This document shows positions 35,434 through 46,098 of a DNA stretch of 64,000 bases, piece by piece. The notes below the pieces were generated by a model. That model was not told where the DNA came from. It worked only from the letters and a program-made list of their open reading frames with translations, and ran no database searches. Where the stretch lies: assembly GCF_026210795.1 (NCBI RefSeq), contig NC_089441.1:1488001-1552000 (forward strand), written 5' to 3'. Position 1 is the first letter of the stretch; each line of letters begins with the position of its first letter. This DNA is from Rhizophagus irregularis (Eukaryota > Glomeromycota > Glomeromycetes > Glomerales > Glomeraceae). Made by a program: the position numbers and the translations under genes.

Positions 35434-35733
35434 TTAATATTGCCCAGGCGTGGGTGGAGTATACTCATTTCTCGATCGAGGCCGTACAATAGGCTTTGGA
35501 GTAAAATCACAATTAGGTCTGATAGGTTCTGGTGGAGGAGTCTCAAGACAAAGACGAGTATTGTCTTGATTCAAAGTACTCATATTAGTTGTTGAGGGAT
35601 TAATTAGAACTTGCCCAAATGTAGGCGCGAAAATATTTCTTCTTTTTTGAATTCGCACTATGGGACGTGAGGTGAAATCCTTGTATGATTCGTTAGGATC
35701 AGTAGACAGTATGACATTAGAAGAAGCATTCAT
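35434..35733 (-). CDS. Unknown protein, 99 aa, two-fold repeat
   Basis: ATG at 35733 to TAA at 35434. The product contains two copies of a Pro-rich unit, DFTSRPIVRIQKRRN...FGQ and DFTPKPIVRPRSRNE...PGQY, about 60 residues apart. No domain was recognised. It starts 22 bp after the last stop of the copy B family ORF and may be the end of the same former gene. It could be a real small gene or a surviving fragment. Confidence 0.35.
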   Translation of the reverse strand: MNASSNVILSTDPNESYKDFTSRPIVRIQKRRNIFAPTFGQVLINPSTTNMSTLNQDNTRLCLETPPPEPIRPNCDFTPKPIVRPRSRNEYTPPTPGQY

Positions 35734-35754
35734 TTCTTTAATATAGAGTCTTAC

Positions 35755-37041
35755 TTAGCTATCTGGAAGAGCGGTAAGAAATTTGTCGTCAAATCTTTTT
35801 TGATGTAGAAGATTCGCAACAGGAGGATTAGAACGTAGATATTTTTGATGTCTGTTATAGAGCTTCTTGGCTTTTGAATAACCGTAATTGAAATGAGAGA
35901 TACTGGATACGTCAAATCGGCGTCTCACTTTGTAAGCATATAAGTTGATGTTATATGTTTGATGATAATAAGAACAGGGGTTTCCATTGAAGTTTGGTGG
36001 TAAGTCAGGTAAATGTTTCTTGAGTTTATTATGCTTTTTAATGTGGCGAGCCCAATTTTTGGCCAGTTTCTGAGTGTGTTTTTTAATCCTTTTGTCCAAA
36101 TCGGACTTATGGAAGGGGTACAGTCCACTAAATGGACTAATTTCTTAAACACCATAGAATTATCTTTTAACAAAAGAGTCGCAGGCCAGTAATAATAATA
36201 TTGTTCTAAATCAGTGGCCAGTTTCTTTAAACGAGTCCAACGTTTCACTTGTTGTGGGTTCTAACATCATTGACCTTAAAGTTGTCATATTCTTTGTAGT
36301 AAAGGCGTGTTTTAGATATGCCATCTTTTGTAGTCTTGGTGGTAGGTTCCATTACTTGTTTCAAATAAGGGTCTTTCCCTCTCCATTCATTGTATCGTTT
36401 AATGGAGACATCATAGGTAATACCTAAGCGTGTTGAAAAAACTGATTTCCCATGATTATAAGGCACGTGACTTAAATTTTGATAATAAAAACTAGGATTT
36501 TGAGGAAGTTTTCCTTCTCGTTGTTTGCCTTTATTAGGTGTATGTCTTGATAGAAGGCCAAGATGGTTATTGCATTTCCATCGATTTTGTAAAAGAATAA
36601 AGGCCGCCAGTTGGTTACAATGACTATCGCAGGGAAAATAATATCCTAAGTCACGTGAGCTCCAGAACTAAAACGAATAAAAGTTTTAGTTTGTCTATTT
36701 TTAGTTTTCTGAGAAATTCTATTTTTAATCGCCAACATTTTATTTAATAATAGTTGGCATAAGCGTTTGAAATATTTTTTTACAACAGCTGGTGCAAATT
36801 GTCGATTAATAGCAAAGACGAAGGTGAGGTAGGTCCCTATTAAGTAATTGAGGTTCACTTTTTTACTGGTTGAATTGAAGATCCTTTGGTGATCATTAGT
36901 CATTTCACTATCATTGGTGCAGACGTTGAAAAAACTTTCCTTTGTTAGATTGAGATCAGCATTTGGTGCTAGCTGAAGAAGGAAGTATCTACTTCTCTTA
37001 GTGTTATACAGAGTGCCACTACCACGTGTGTCCCTAACCAC
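35755..37041 (-). pseudogene. Unknown multi-copy ORF family, copy B, frameshifted
   Basis: Four overlapping frames read in order as one former protein of more than 400 residues. RDTRGSGTLYNTKRSRYFLL (about 37020) is followed by a frame with CDSHCNQLAAFILLQNRW and NHGKSVFSTRLGITYD, then KRWTRLKKLATDLEQYYYYW, then KKHLPDLPPNFNGNP and FDVSSISHFNYGYSKAKKLY up to a stop at 35755. Neighbouring frames overlap by a few codons, as expected from single-base indels. The start resembles copy C. No known domain was recognised; a small Cys/His cluster (CDSHC...CNNH) is visible. Confidence 0.5.
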
Positions 37042-37199
37042 GTATGGGTTGATTCGTTTGGTATTGAAAGAATAAGCGTAAATATTACCACGCTGGTTTA
37101 TAAAATTTGTATTCGCTAACTATTACTGTTAAATAAAAATAAAAAATAAAAATATTACCACGCTGGTAATAATAAATTCACTAGATAGATTCATATTGC

Positions 37200-37628
37200 A
37201 ACGGTAATAAAATCAGAGGTAAATCACGTGCTTTCCAGAACTGAACCGGATAAAAGTTTTAGTTCTGCAGTAATTATCTGCTTCAGATGTAAGTTCTATT
37301 TTTGAGAACCCAATAGCGTATTTGATTGAAATATTTGGTAACTATTTCTTTTGAGAATTGACGATTGATGGAAAAGACAGATGTCCCTATTATGTGATTG
37401 AGATTGGGTTTATTAGCGATAATAATTCTGTACAGACAGCGAACTAATTTTATGCGACAGGGGTAGATCTGTGGTGATGGTTAAATGTAAAAGGCAATAT
37501 CTTGCTTTTTTGAAGTCATACAGTGTGCCGCTTCCACGTTTATCACACTTTGTGTAAGGGCAAAGTCTTGTGACGATATATAGTCGAAGGAGGCCTCTGT
37601 TGGCTTTAGACTTGGTATCTTCGGACAT
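37200..37628 (-). pseudogene. Unknown multi-copy ORF family, copy C (5' part only)
   Basis: ATG at 37628 gives SEDTKSKANRGLLRLYIVT followed by KRGSGTLYDFKKARYCLLHL, which matches RGSGTLYNTKRSRYFLLQL of copy B. The frame stops at 37413, and weaker homology (FQN/CFPEL region near 37230, repeating the TCACGTG context of copy B at 36650) continues. This copy preserves what looks like the true N-terminus of the family. Upstream there is no shared promoter feature. Confidence 0.45.
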
Positions 37629-38006
37629 AAGAAACTTCGGGAGGACTTCGTGTAGCTGTTAGGAAAGAAGAAATGGTTCTATAATGGTAATAGCACCGAG
37701 AAAGTCAAAGATTGTTCTTAACTTTTAGGCACGAAGAGCAACAGGAAGAAAAATATGGCAAAGAAAATATAAAGTAGTGTGGGTGGTTGTGAAAAATCAT
37801 AAAATATGTTGTAGTTATGTTAAAATCCTTCTAGTTTAATGAAAACGAAAGTTTTTGTTATATTTAATGGTAAAATAAACGACCAACTTCGTTAAGGAAA
37901 GAGTTTTTTGTACTTTGTATTCCAAGTGAATGATTCATTTTTTTATAGTCACGTGGTTTGAGTTGGTTTGTGTTAGAGTTGTCTCTTCCACCGTACTAAT
38001 TAAATA

Positions 38007-38497
38007 CACCACCTGGACAAAAGTAACGGGACTCTAATTACTCAAAAACATAATAATATTATTTCAAATTTTAATATATAATAAAACAAGCACTAAAAAA
38101 CATATATACAAAGTTTCATATTGCTAACTTCAATATAATTATATTTATTAAAAATTAAAAAATTATACATTTTTGATATTGGCTTAAAAAAATTTAATAA
38201 TTTTATTATTTTTTTAATTACTAATTTTCTAGGAAAGGTAAAAATATAATAATTCACATGCCTATTCTCCAAAACAATTGCTTTCATATTGAGAAAATTA
38301 TAAACCTTTTATTAATTTAGATAAACATTAAAAAAATATGTTTCTATAACTTTTAATTAATATACTGTAGTTGTATGAAAATTAGCAAATTCTTTAATGC
38401 TTAATTTATTATAGATTAAAATTCAAGTAATATTGTTATGTATGTTATCGAGCAATTAATAAAAAAATAAGGTCTACTCATTTTTGTCTAGGTAGTG
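38007..38497. mobile_element. Tc1/mariner-type MITE, 491 bp
   Basis: The left end is CACCACCTGGACAAAAGTAA and the right end is the inverted relative (CATTTTTGTCTAGGTAGTG). Both ends are flanked by TA (38005-38006 and 38498-38499), the target duplication of Tc1/mariner elements. The interior is AT-rich with no transposase. It sits at the point where LINE endonuclease homology stops. Confidence 0.65.
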
Positions 38498-38499
38498 TA

Positions 38500-39420
38500 T
38501 TTTTATCGTTTTTGAAGAAAAAGGAACGGTCGGTTTGCGTTGTTATTATTTTATAATCCGTTAAAAATTCTGTTGTTGAGATGTATTGCAGAATTGGTAC
38601 TGTGTTTGATGAGTAAGCGGTGGATCGTTTTCAAAATGATGATGTAACGATTTATATAATTTAAATTGGATTTGTCTTTGTTGTGGCAATTAAAGTCCCA
38701 ATGATAATGTTATAGTCATTATTTTTATTATTGTTGATGATTTGTGATGTAATTATATTTGATAGTTCTTTAGTACAATCGATTTGAAGTTTAGAATCTT
38801 TAGTGTTAACCGGCAAGTAACAGGGAAATAATATTTAACTATTTTTCTTTTTGAATCCTAATGTAATAGTTAGAATTCGCCAACGTGTGAGTATAATTTA
38901 TTTGTAAGTATGATGGCTACTCCTGATCCTTTGTTGCAACCATTATTATCGTGAATAATAATAATTTGTTTTTGGTTATGTGTAAGTATGAGTGTGTTGT
39001 CCGCATATGTTACAAATGTTGCCTTTGAATTTGTTAGGATATATGTATAATGTATTGTTGAAAAGGTGGTTTTTCTGATTTTATCATCTTTTGCATTGGT
39101 ATTCGACTATTCGTCGATTTAGTACATAATAATCTGTTTGTTTGGGTAAAGGTACAGGTTTGTCCTTTAACGTATTGGATTATTGGTCCCAAATCCCGTG
39201 CATCTGCGTTTAAAGGTATTCGGTATTCCAGTGGTTTTATATGAATATGTTGTTTCTTTTTGTATTCTAGGTGGTTTATGTTACCTGGGACAATTCTTAC
39301 GTAAAAATTTTCTATCAATAAAGCTCCATTTATCTGTGTTGCATAAATAATCAACAGTCGTTTTGTCTTCGAAGTGTATGATTGCTAGTTTGTATACCCT
39401 TCCTTTTTTTCATATTAAAA
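38500..39420 (-). mobile_element. LINE 5' part with endonuclease domain (degraded)
   Basis: Minus-strand blocks HDNNGCNKGSGVAIILTNKL and YSHVGEF, then YLPVNTKDSKLQIDCTKEL and NNNKNNDYNIIIG, have the order and spacing of the apurinic-type endonuclease of non-LTR retrotransposons. Stops and shifts lie between them. Upstream (39034-39354) are further coding-like stretches. It has the same orientation as the RNase H part at 32065-33430. The two could be halves of one element split by insertions, or separate copies. Confidence 0.65.
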
Positions 39421-40683
39421 TATTTTTAAAAAAAACTTATGCATAGAATATTGTTGCAAATGTATACACTTTTTATTGTTACAATAAACTCATTTTTTGT
39501 TGATTTTATAGTACACTCTAGTTTTATAATGAATCTTATTTTAATAAGGCTTTTGTACCGAAATTCTGCTATGAAAATGCCCATTTATTAATATTGGTTT
39601 TAAAACATATTGCAAAATGGATATTTGTTTAATAAATTAACTTTCATTTATTTTCAATTTTATTGCGTAATTTCAGTACTTTAGTTGAATGAAATAGGTC
39701 TAGAAAGCTTAAGTAAAATTGTTTAGTCCTTACAGCATAATTTTAGCACTTTTATTAAATAAAACAACTTAGATATTAATTTTTTATCAAGCTATGATAT
39801 CTTGAATTATTTTCTTTCTTGTATATTTGTTTATTAAATTTAATAAAATGTATCTTTTAAATGTACTTATTGTAACTTTATTTCTATGAATTTTTAATAA
39901 AATGATCACTTGTTCTTTTTCGTTCTTTTTTCAAAAATATATGTTACGCGAAACTGAACCAAAATTTAGACGTCACAAAAAAATACGTGGATGAAATTGT
40001 TAATTTTACTGGATATACGATAAACACCTGTGACCGCAATATATCTTCGTTCAAGTAAAAAACTTCAAATTTTTTACTCACGAATTTTTATGAATATAGA
40101 TTATTGTAATGTTGTTACAATACTTTGCAACTCATTTCGTAATCTCTGCCATTTTATTTCAAAGTACACAGTAATTTAAATTCTTAAACTAAACTATTTA
40201 TCAGCATAAATTATGAATTATCGTATGTGTTTTATTCGTTTATTCAGAAAATAAACAATGATAAATAATTATTATGACGATAGATAAACCAACGTGAAAG
40301 GACGTTGAAGTGGTCAACATAAAAAGGCGTAGCTGGTTATAAGAATAAACCGTTACTTTCTGGCAACATTGTTAACAGAAAGAATTAAATTAAAATAACT
40401 GATAAAAATATTGTAATATTGTGGGATTTTAATATTTAATATCATAATACAAATTTCCGTTAAAATTTGCTAGATGATAAAAAATTTTCATCTTTCTGCT
40501 GTATTCTATTAAACTAGACAGAGACATTGCATCAAAAATAACTGCTTAATCAAGTATTCAACTAAATATATTCATGAAAACGATTCGAAAGAATAAGAAT
40601 TTCATTCTTTTTTCTCAACTCATTAAAGCGTTGAGTCTTAAGTCTTAGTGAATAAAACATTTAAACTTAACTTTTTTATACAA
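39421..40683. other. Intergenic, nothing recognised
   Basis: AT-rich without coding signs or clear element ends. Confidence 0.45.
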
Positions 40684-42184
40684 TCAATCTAATGATTTTT
40701 TAATAACCTGAAATACTTCATAATCATCTACACTCATAGTGTTTGGTAAATTAATTGTAGGATAGCAAGATGTAACACTATACCAAACGCTAGGTTCTCT
40801 TACATAATTTACATATAAGTCACCATAACCGAATCCTGGACCATTTATTGGACTACTATATACGGATCTTCGCCAATTGTTACTATATGCCACATTCGCA
40901 CGCCGAAGGCCGTTTTCATTCGTAAATGAGAATATAAAACTACCACCTACATAAGTACCTATATAACTTGAATCATCTGAATCCCAAAAAAGAGGATTAT
41001 ATCCTCCAACTATTCGTTCTGAATTTGCGATTCTTACTACAACTATAGTAGCTCCTTTTCTATCACATTTGGCGTGAAATGCTGCAGCTGTATTTCCATC
41101 TCTACTAGATCTATATAAAAGAATAAATTCATAAGGGATATCAATATAATTGGTGTTTTCTTCCTCTCTATCAATCCAATTTGCAAAAGTTGTAAAATGT
41201 TCTTGACCAATAATAATAGAGCCATTAATATATCTAGGATTCCTTGGTGTATATACAGGTTTGTATTCAGGAACCATATAAAATTTTAAAATATCATCTC
41301 TTAATTCTTTAGATAAAATTTCTTCGTAGGGTTTAACTTTATTGAAGTAATCTCTGGTGGAAATATCATAAAATCTAATTAAAGGAATAAATTTGTCAAC
41401 AATCTTTTTAAAGGTATTAATATCATTTTGGTTCCATCTAGTGACATCCCGATTAAAAACATGTTCTTGCGCTAATCCCCATTTGATCAAACTTTCCCAA
41501 ATTTCAATTTCTTTTAAGTTTAAGTCATCACGCTTTAAAATAATTTCCAATAAAGGAACGGATAGTTGAGTGAATTTATTAGAACTGAATAAAATTTTTG
41601 GTTCAGAACAGATTTTATTCAAACAATATTCTTGCAACCTAGCAAATATTTTATAGCAGTAAATAATTTGAAGAATTCCGACTGGATCGTCTTGCAAAAA
41701 TTGTTGTTGGCTTCTAAACATAAAGTCTTCGGTAAATTTAGTCAAATCATTCAACATACATTCACCAAAAGCAATCATAAAATCTATAAGATCGGCTCCA
41801 GTTTTATCAGTAATGTCAAATTGACCGGTATAAAGGTACCTAATATGAAAGTGATAGAAATAAGTCTATTTATGTATAAAAAAAGAGTATAAAAATTTTA
41901 TTTTCAATAACGTACAGCAGCTATACTCACTTAATAATAATATCAAAAGCTTGAGGAGAAATATTTGGTCTCTTAATTATATATTTTCCATCTCTTTTTT
42001 CAATATTTTCTGTAGAAAACAGGTTATTGAAATATTCGGACCTGCAGCGTAAGATAATAGAGTGCACATGAAATTCTTTAAAATTAGGTTCTTCTCCAGT
42101 GTGAATAATAACATTATAATCCATTTCTGTTTCAAGTAATCGTTCAAGCGCTTCAGGTACCTCAGATTCAAAATTATACAACAT
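40684..42184 (-). CDS. BTB-BACK-TLDc protein, 469 aa
   Basis: Exons 41931-42184 and 40684-41839, with a 91-nt phase-2 intron (GTGAGT...ATTAG). Coding length 1410 nt. The start is the ATG at 42184 (MLYNFESEVPEALERLL), aligned with the family; the open frame continues upstream into the leader without support. BTB contains DYNVIIHTGEEPNFKEFHVH. BACK contains FLQDDPVGILQIIYC and LLEIILKRDDLNLKEIE. TLDc contains FANWIDREEENTNY, RSSRDGNTAAAFHAKC, GGYNPLFWDSDDSS and a longer loop (YIGTYVGGSF) than its relatives. It ends DYEVFQVIKKSLD. It is the inverted partner of 30328-31785. Confidence 0.92.
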
Positions 42185-42298
42185 AATTTTAAATTGAAAT
42201 TTCTTAATATCAAAATTTTTTACAAAAAAAATTTTTTTTTTACGCAAGAAAGAATAGAGACAATGAAATTGAAGATCTATATTAATAAAGTTAAATCT

Positions 42299-42321
42299 CG
42301 GATAAAACTTTCCGAACCAAT
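42299..42321 (-). promoter_or_regulatory. CGG-N10-CCG dyad plus inverted CCAAT
   Basis: CGG at 42299-42301, ten bases, CCG at 42312-42314, then CCAAT at 42317-42321, about 115-130 bp upstream of the ATG at 42184. The site and its flanks mirror those at 30189-30211. Confidence 0.5.
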
Positions 42322-42920
42322 TAGAATAACTATAGTAATCCGATCGGCTTAAATTTAGTATATTTATATTTATATGCATAGTTTTTGCTTTACCTATCAA
42401 AATTTTTCATCGTAATCATGATCACGTGGCCATACAGGACCTGGATATGAGTTACCGGTTCGTATACTTAGTAATTTTAGAGAAATTTCATGCATCATCT
42501 CACTAATAATATCAAATAAAATTAAAGGAGAATATTTTAGGCTCACATTTATCAGTTAAAGTTTCATTATGTCGGTTGAAATATACAGTAACTTCATTTA
42601 AAAATGGTTTGAATTTGCCCGTCTACCTTAGTTTAAAAAATTTATTTGCAATTATATTTTCTTACTCGGAATAAAAGTTATCAAATTGTAAATTGAAAAT
42701 TTTCACTAAGTCTTGTTGGTAAACCATTGTGTTTAGAATAAGACTTAAATCAAACATAGTAGTAATATAAAATGGTTTTTTGAATGAGCCGAGAATACAA
42801 TAATCGTTGCGAGGAACACAATTCAAAACTAGGGTCAAGATCAGATTCTGCCAAAATAAGAATTTTAATTATTAACAAAAGAAGTTAGTTTTTGAAAAAC
42901 AATCGAAAAAGCACGAAAAA

Positions 42921-43242
42921 AATGGGAGTTTATATATCAAAAGAAGATTTTATCGCGCTAGAAGGTTTCGGAAAGAAAGGATCTGGAGAATAAGTAGAAA
43001 TTTTACATAGAGCTCTCTTCAAAAAACCCAACTATCAAAAAGTCAACACGATGATAATCACCCTTAGACATCACAACAGAGACCTCTTCGCACTAGGATT
43101 CAAAACAAAAAACCACAATTGTAATCACCAAGATCTATACATACGCTTGAAGCTTCTTCATACTTTTTTATCGAGGTCTGTCAACCCACGTGATAATCAT
43201 CTAATACAATCGTTTTATCTTTTATATTTATTTAAAATATAA
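42921..43242 (+). pseudogene. Possible relic ORF of unknown type
   Basis: From an ATG near 42921 the frame reads GVYISKEDFIALEGFGKKG, meets one TAA near 42991, and continues open (VEILHRALFKKPNYQ, HHNRDLFALGFKTKNHN) to 43242. The composition before and after the stop looks protein-like. No family was recognised. It could equally be chance in a less AT-rich patch. Confidence 0.25.
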
Positions 43243-43660
43243 TTTGTATATAATATATATAATATATATATTCTATATTTTTAACTTGAAATTTGAAAAA
43301 CTTGAAAAACTTCGATATTATTAAATTATAATTGTTTGCAAATTAATAAAATTAACATCATCGTATATATAACGTAAATAATAGCTTCCAAATTCAACTT
43401 AATTATTTGTGCATATTTACTATACCTCTGTTATCGTAAGCGCTAATTAAATTACAAAAATGCAATATTGTCTCGTAGTTATATGATAACTGTCATCAGG
43501 AGATATTCACGTTTAGTAAATAAAAATCTTCATCAAGAGTTTATTCAAAAATATAGATTTATTCAAATTTAAATAATCTTATAAAGAATCGATAAGGTTA
43601 AGTAAAATTTTATAATAAGGATTTTGCGGAACAAACATTCGAAGAATTATAATTTATTTG

Positions 43661-44842
43661 GGAATTGCTAAACATCGCCTGGGCGATCGCCTGGTTTTTT
43701 TTTCAAATATATCACATGATGTACAATATATAGAGTAAATTTATTTAATCGGCTGATGGCTGATTTTTTTAACTTAGCTAATTTTTGATCGGTTAAACTT
43801 AAAATTTTATCGCAAAAAATATTTTAAAAAAAATTTTTTTGCAAATATATTATAATCTTATCTAATGAAATTTTATTAAAATTTAAATCACTCATTTACG
43901 ATTTTAAAAGAAAAAAATCACCGTATTTATTTTAATGAAGTGATACAAATAAAAGAAACAATAACAATAAATAAAAAAGATAAGTAAATTACAATGATCA
44001 AGGAGAAAGATGCTAATAAAAAAATGAAATAACAATGGAGTAATGAAAGTAATAGAAGATAAAAGGGAGTAAAAAAGAGTAATGAGAAGTGATAGGAACA
44101 AAAAAGAGAAATAGGACATGATAGGAGTGATAAGAGACGAAAGAAGTGATGGGAAGATGAAGTGGAGTGATGGAAATGATGGGAGACGAAAAGGAGTGAT
44201 GAGAGACGAAAGAGTGATGGGAGACAAAAAGAAGTGATGGGGCGTAAACAGGAGAGAAAAAGAGATAATGGAAAATGAAAAGATGTAACAGAAAATAATG
44301 AGAGACGAAAAGGGCGGAATAATGAGAAATAATAGGAGGTGAAAATGAAGAGAGATAAAAAATAAAAAAATAACCATGATAGGTTGGGTAATGATAGTAA
44401 ACCAAGTAAAAAAATAAAACCATAAAGTAAAAAAAAAAATGAAGTTAGTAAGAAACAAAATACAAGATAGAAACGAAATAAAAATAAATAAATAAAAAAT
44501 AAAAAACATACCTTTATTAATTATAGATTCGAAAGAACTTTAAAAAAAATAAATAAAATTAGTGAAAACCGAAATATGAAACAGAAACAAACGTAAAGTG
44601 AAAAACAACTGAACCTTAATTGCAGAACCGGAAGGACTATAGGACCTAAAAATAATGAAATAGAGTTAGTAAGAAACAAAGTGTAAGAATGTAAGTTAAA
44701 AATAAAATAAAAGAAAAAAGGAAAAATACCTTGAGACCGAAAGGATCAAGTGGTCAATCTTAATCAAAAATATTGAATCTGTCACGTGATCGAAGACACC
44801 CCAGGCAGCCAGGCTACAATCGCCCCGATGTTTAGCAATTCC
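43661..44842. mobile_element. 1.2-kb element with GGAATTGCTAAACATCG inverted ends
   Basis: The left end GGAATTGCTAAACATCG (43661) continues with GGGCGATCGCCTGG. The right end is the inverted copy (CCAGGC...ATCGCCCCGATG and TTTAGCAATTCC, to 44842). The core is a purine tract on the plus strand (43980-44500). On the minus strand, exon-like pieces with T-tract-AG and GTATGT/GTATTT edges occur at about 44514-44545, 44600-44645 and 44731-44790. The long minus-strand open frame (43904-44509) is a by-product of the tract. Confidence 0.6.
44030..44350. repeat. Polypurine minisatellite-like tract
   Basis: Degenerate repeats of GGAGTGATGGGAGACGAAAA and shorter relatives (19-24 bp), almost pure purine on the plus strand over more than 300 bp. 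Such tracts can adopt triplex or slipped structures. It lies inside the 43661-44842 element. Confidence 0.6.
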
Positions 44843-45562
44843 TATTTAATTTTATAGTGTAAAAATTGTAAATATCAAATATACTAATAAGTAAATTATA
44901 AATTAAATTTAACTTAACGTCATACATAATTAAAAATAGAATGAGTATTGGTAGTGATAACGTCATATTTGAAATTTTATAATCGGATGCTGAATAAACG
45001 AAAATTAGTAAAATGACAATATTATGCGTTGATCGAATCCAAATATGGTTAACATTTTTTCACGAGACACACGAGATAATGGCAATCTTTATCTTAAGCT
45101 CACCTTCAAGAAATAAAATTTCGAGATCATAAAACTTTTTATTGCATAAATAACGTGACCACATAATAGAAAAGTGTAAAGAACTTCGTAACGAATAAAA
45201 ATTTGAGGTGAATCATATTTTATATTTAGGGATTATCTTAAAATATGGATTTTACATAAATCAATGTCCTATCCTAATAAACCAGGAATAATTAAACCAA
45301 TTTACTTAATGAAAATTCTCGCTTATTTTTTGTAAATTTAATTTTAAACTTATTTATAGCTTATTTTTAAACTAATTTACTTTAAACTTATTTATACTTT
45401 AAACTAATTTATAACTTATTTTAAACTTATTTCAATCTTATTTAAACCTTATTTTTAACTTCTTTAACCTTATTTTAAGTCTAAATTTGAACTTATTTAT
45501 GCTTAATTAAATCTTAAATCTTAAAAAATTCTAACGGTTTTAGCCTATTCCACAATATTGCT
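44843..45562. other. Intergenic with a TTTAAACTTATTTATA-type repeat
   Basis: At 45336-45510 a degenerate repeat of about 16 bp (ACTTATTTATA, TTTAAACT and variants) occurs ten or so times just downstream of the HMG-box gene. The rest is AT-rich without features. Confidence 0.5.
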
Positions 45563-45994
45563 TTAAGGCAAAATCCAGTCCTGAAGCATCTCTTGGTTAA
45601 TAAATTCGTCAAAAAGTTTATTACATTGATCGTCTATGTTTTCGTTTAGGACGAGTTTATTGTATTGGTCGTTTATGTTCTCGTTTAGGACGTGTTTATT
45701 ATATTGATTGTCTCCGTTCTCGTTTAGAACGAATATAATTTCATTGCGTGGGTTGCAATTTACTCTACTTCTTAGATGTTCGTATTGGCAATAATATGGG
45801 ATCTTATCTTGTGCCGACATAGAGTCCCAGACTAATTTGGCCCGCTTCATGGCTATTGTTCTTTTAGTTTTATTGATTCGATAATATTTATCGTAAAATT
45901 TATTCGAAAAAATAATAAAGGCGTTGGGGATTTTACACCCAGATTTCGAAAGTTTACGAGAGCGAATGGATTTTTGCTTTAAAGTTTTACCCAT
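45563..45994 (-). CDS. HMG-box (MATA_HMG-like) protein, 143 aa
   Basis: Single exon. The start is the ATG at 45994 (MGKTLKQKSIRSRKLSKSG); an in-frame TTG just upstream is not needed. Residues about 24-80 form an HMG box: KIPNAFIIFSNKFYDKYY, then KRAKLVWDSMSAQDKIPYY. HMG boxes of this type bind and bend DNA in the nucleus and are widely expanded in Rhizophagus, including around the mating-type-like locus. The C-terminal part has three copies of a 14-residue repeat (VLNENxxDQYNKL), encoded by a 42-bp tandem repeat, which can vary in number. The protein ends EMLQDWILP. The promoter holds three further tandem repeats of about 65 bp. Confidence 0.85.
   Translation of the reverse strand: MGKTLKQKSIRSRKLSKSGCKIPNAFIIFSNKFYDKYYRINKTKRTIAMKRAKLVWDSMSAQDKIPYYCQYEHLRSRVNCNPRNEIIFVLNENGDNQYNKHVLNENINDQYNKLVLNENIDDQCNKLFDEFINQEMLQDWILP
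45618..45735 (-). repeat. 42-bp coding tandem repeat, three copies
   Basis: Three near-identical copies with the core TCGTTTAGGACG/AACG, each followed by a TTTATT...TTGGTCGT-like part, encode the VLNENxxDQYNKL repeats of the HMG-box protein. The length is divisible by three, so gain or loss of units keeps the frame. Confidence 0.8.
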
Positions 45995-46098
45995 TATATC
46001 CAAGAAAACTTTGATTTGAAATAATTTGATTTCGTTTTTTTTACTGAGGAAGCTTTCTTTTTTATAGTTTTTTTTTCATTATTCGAGAAATTTTTTTT

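Noticed and set aside
42185-42400. N-terminal extension of the BTB gene at 40684-42184
   Set aside because: The same leader sequence in the sister gene at 30328 is non-coding and interrupted, so the open frame is chance.
43904-44509. 201-codon minus-strand open frame, very Phe/Ser/Leu-rich
   Set aside because: It is a product of the polypurine tract, which lacks stop codons in this direction; a second overlapping frame is open for the same reason.
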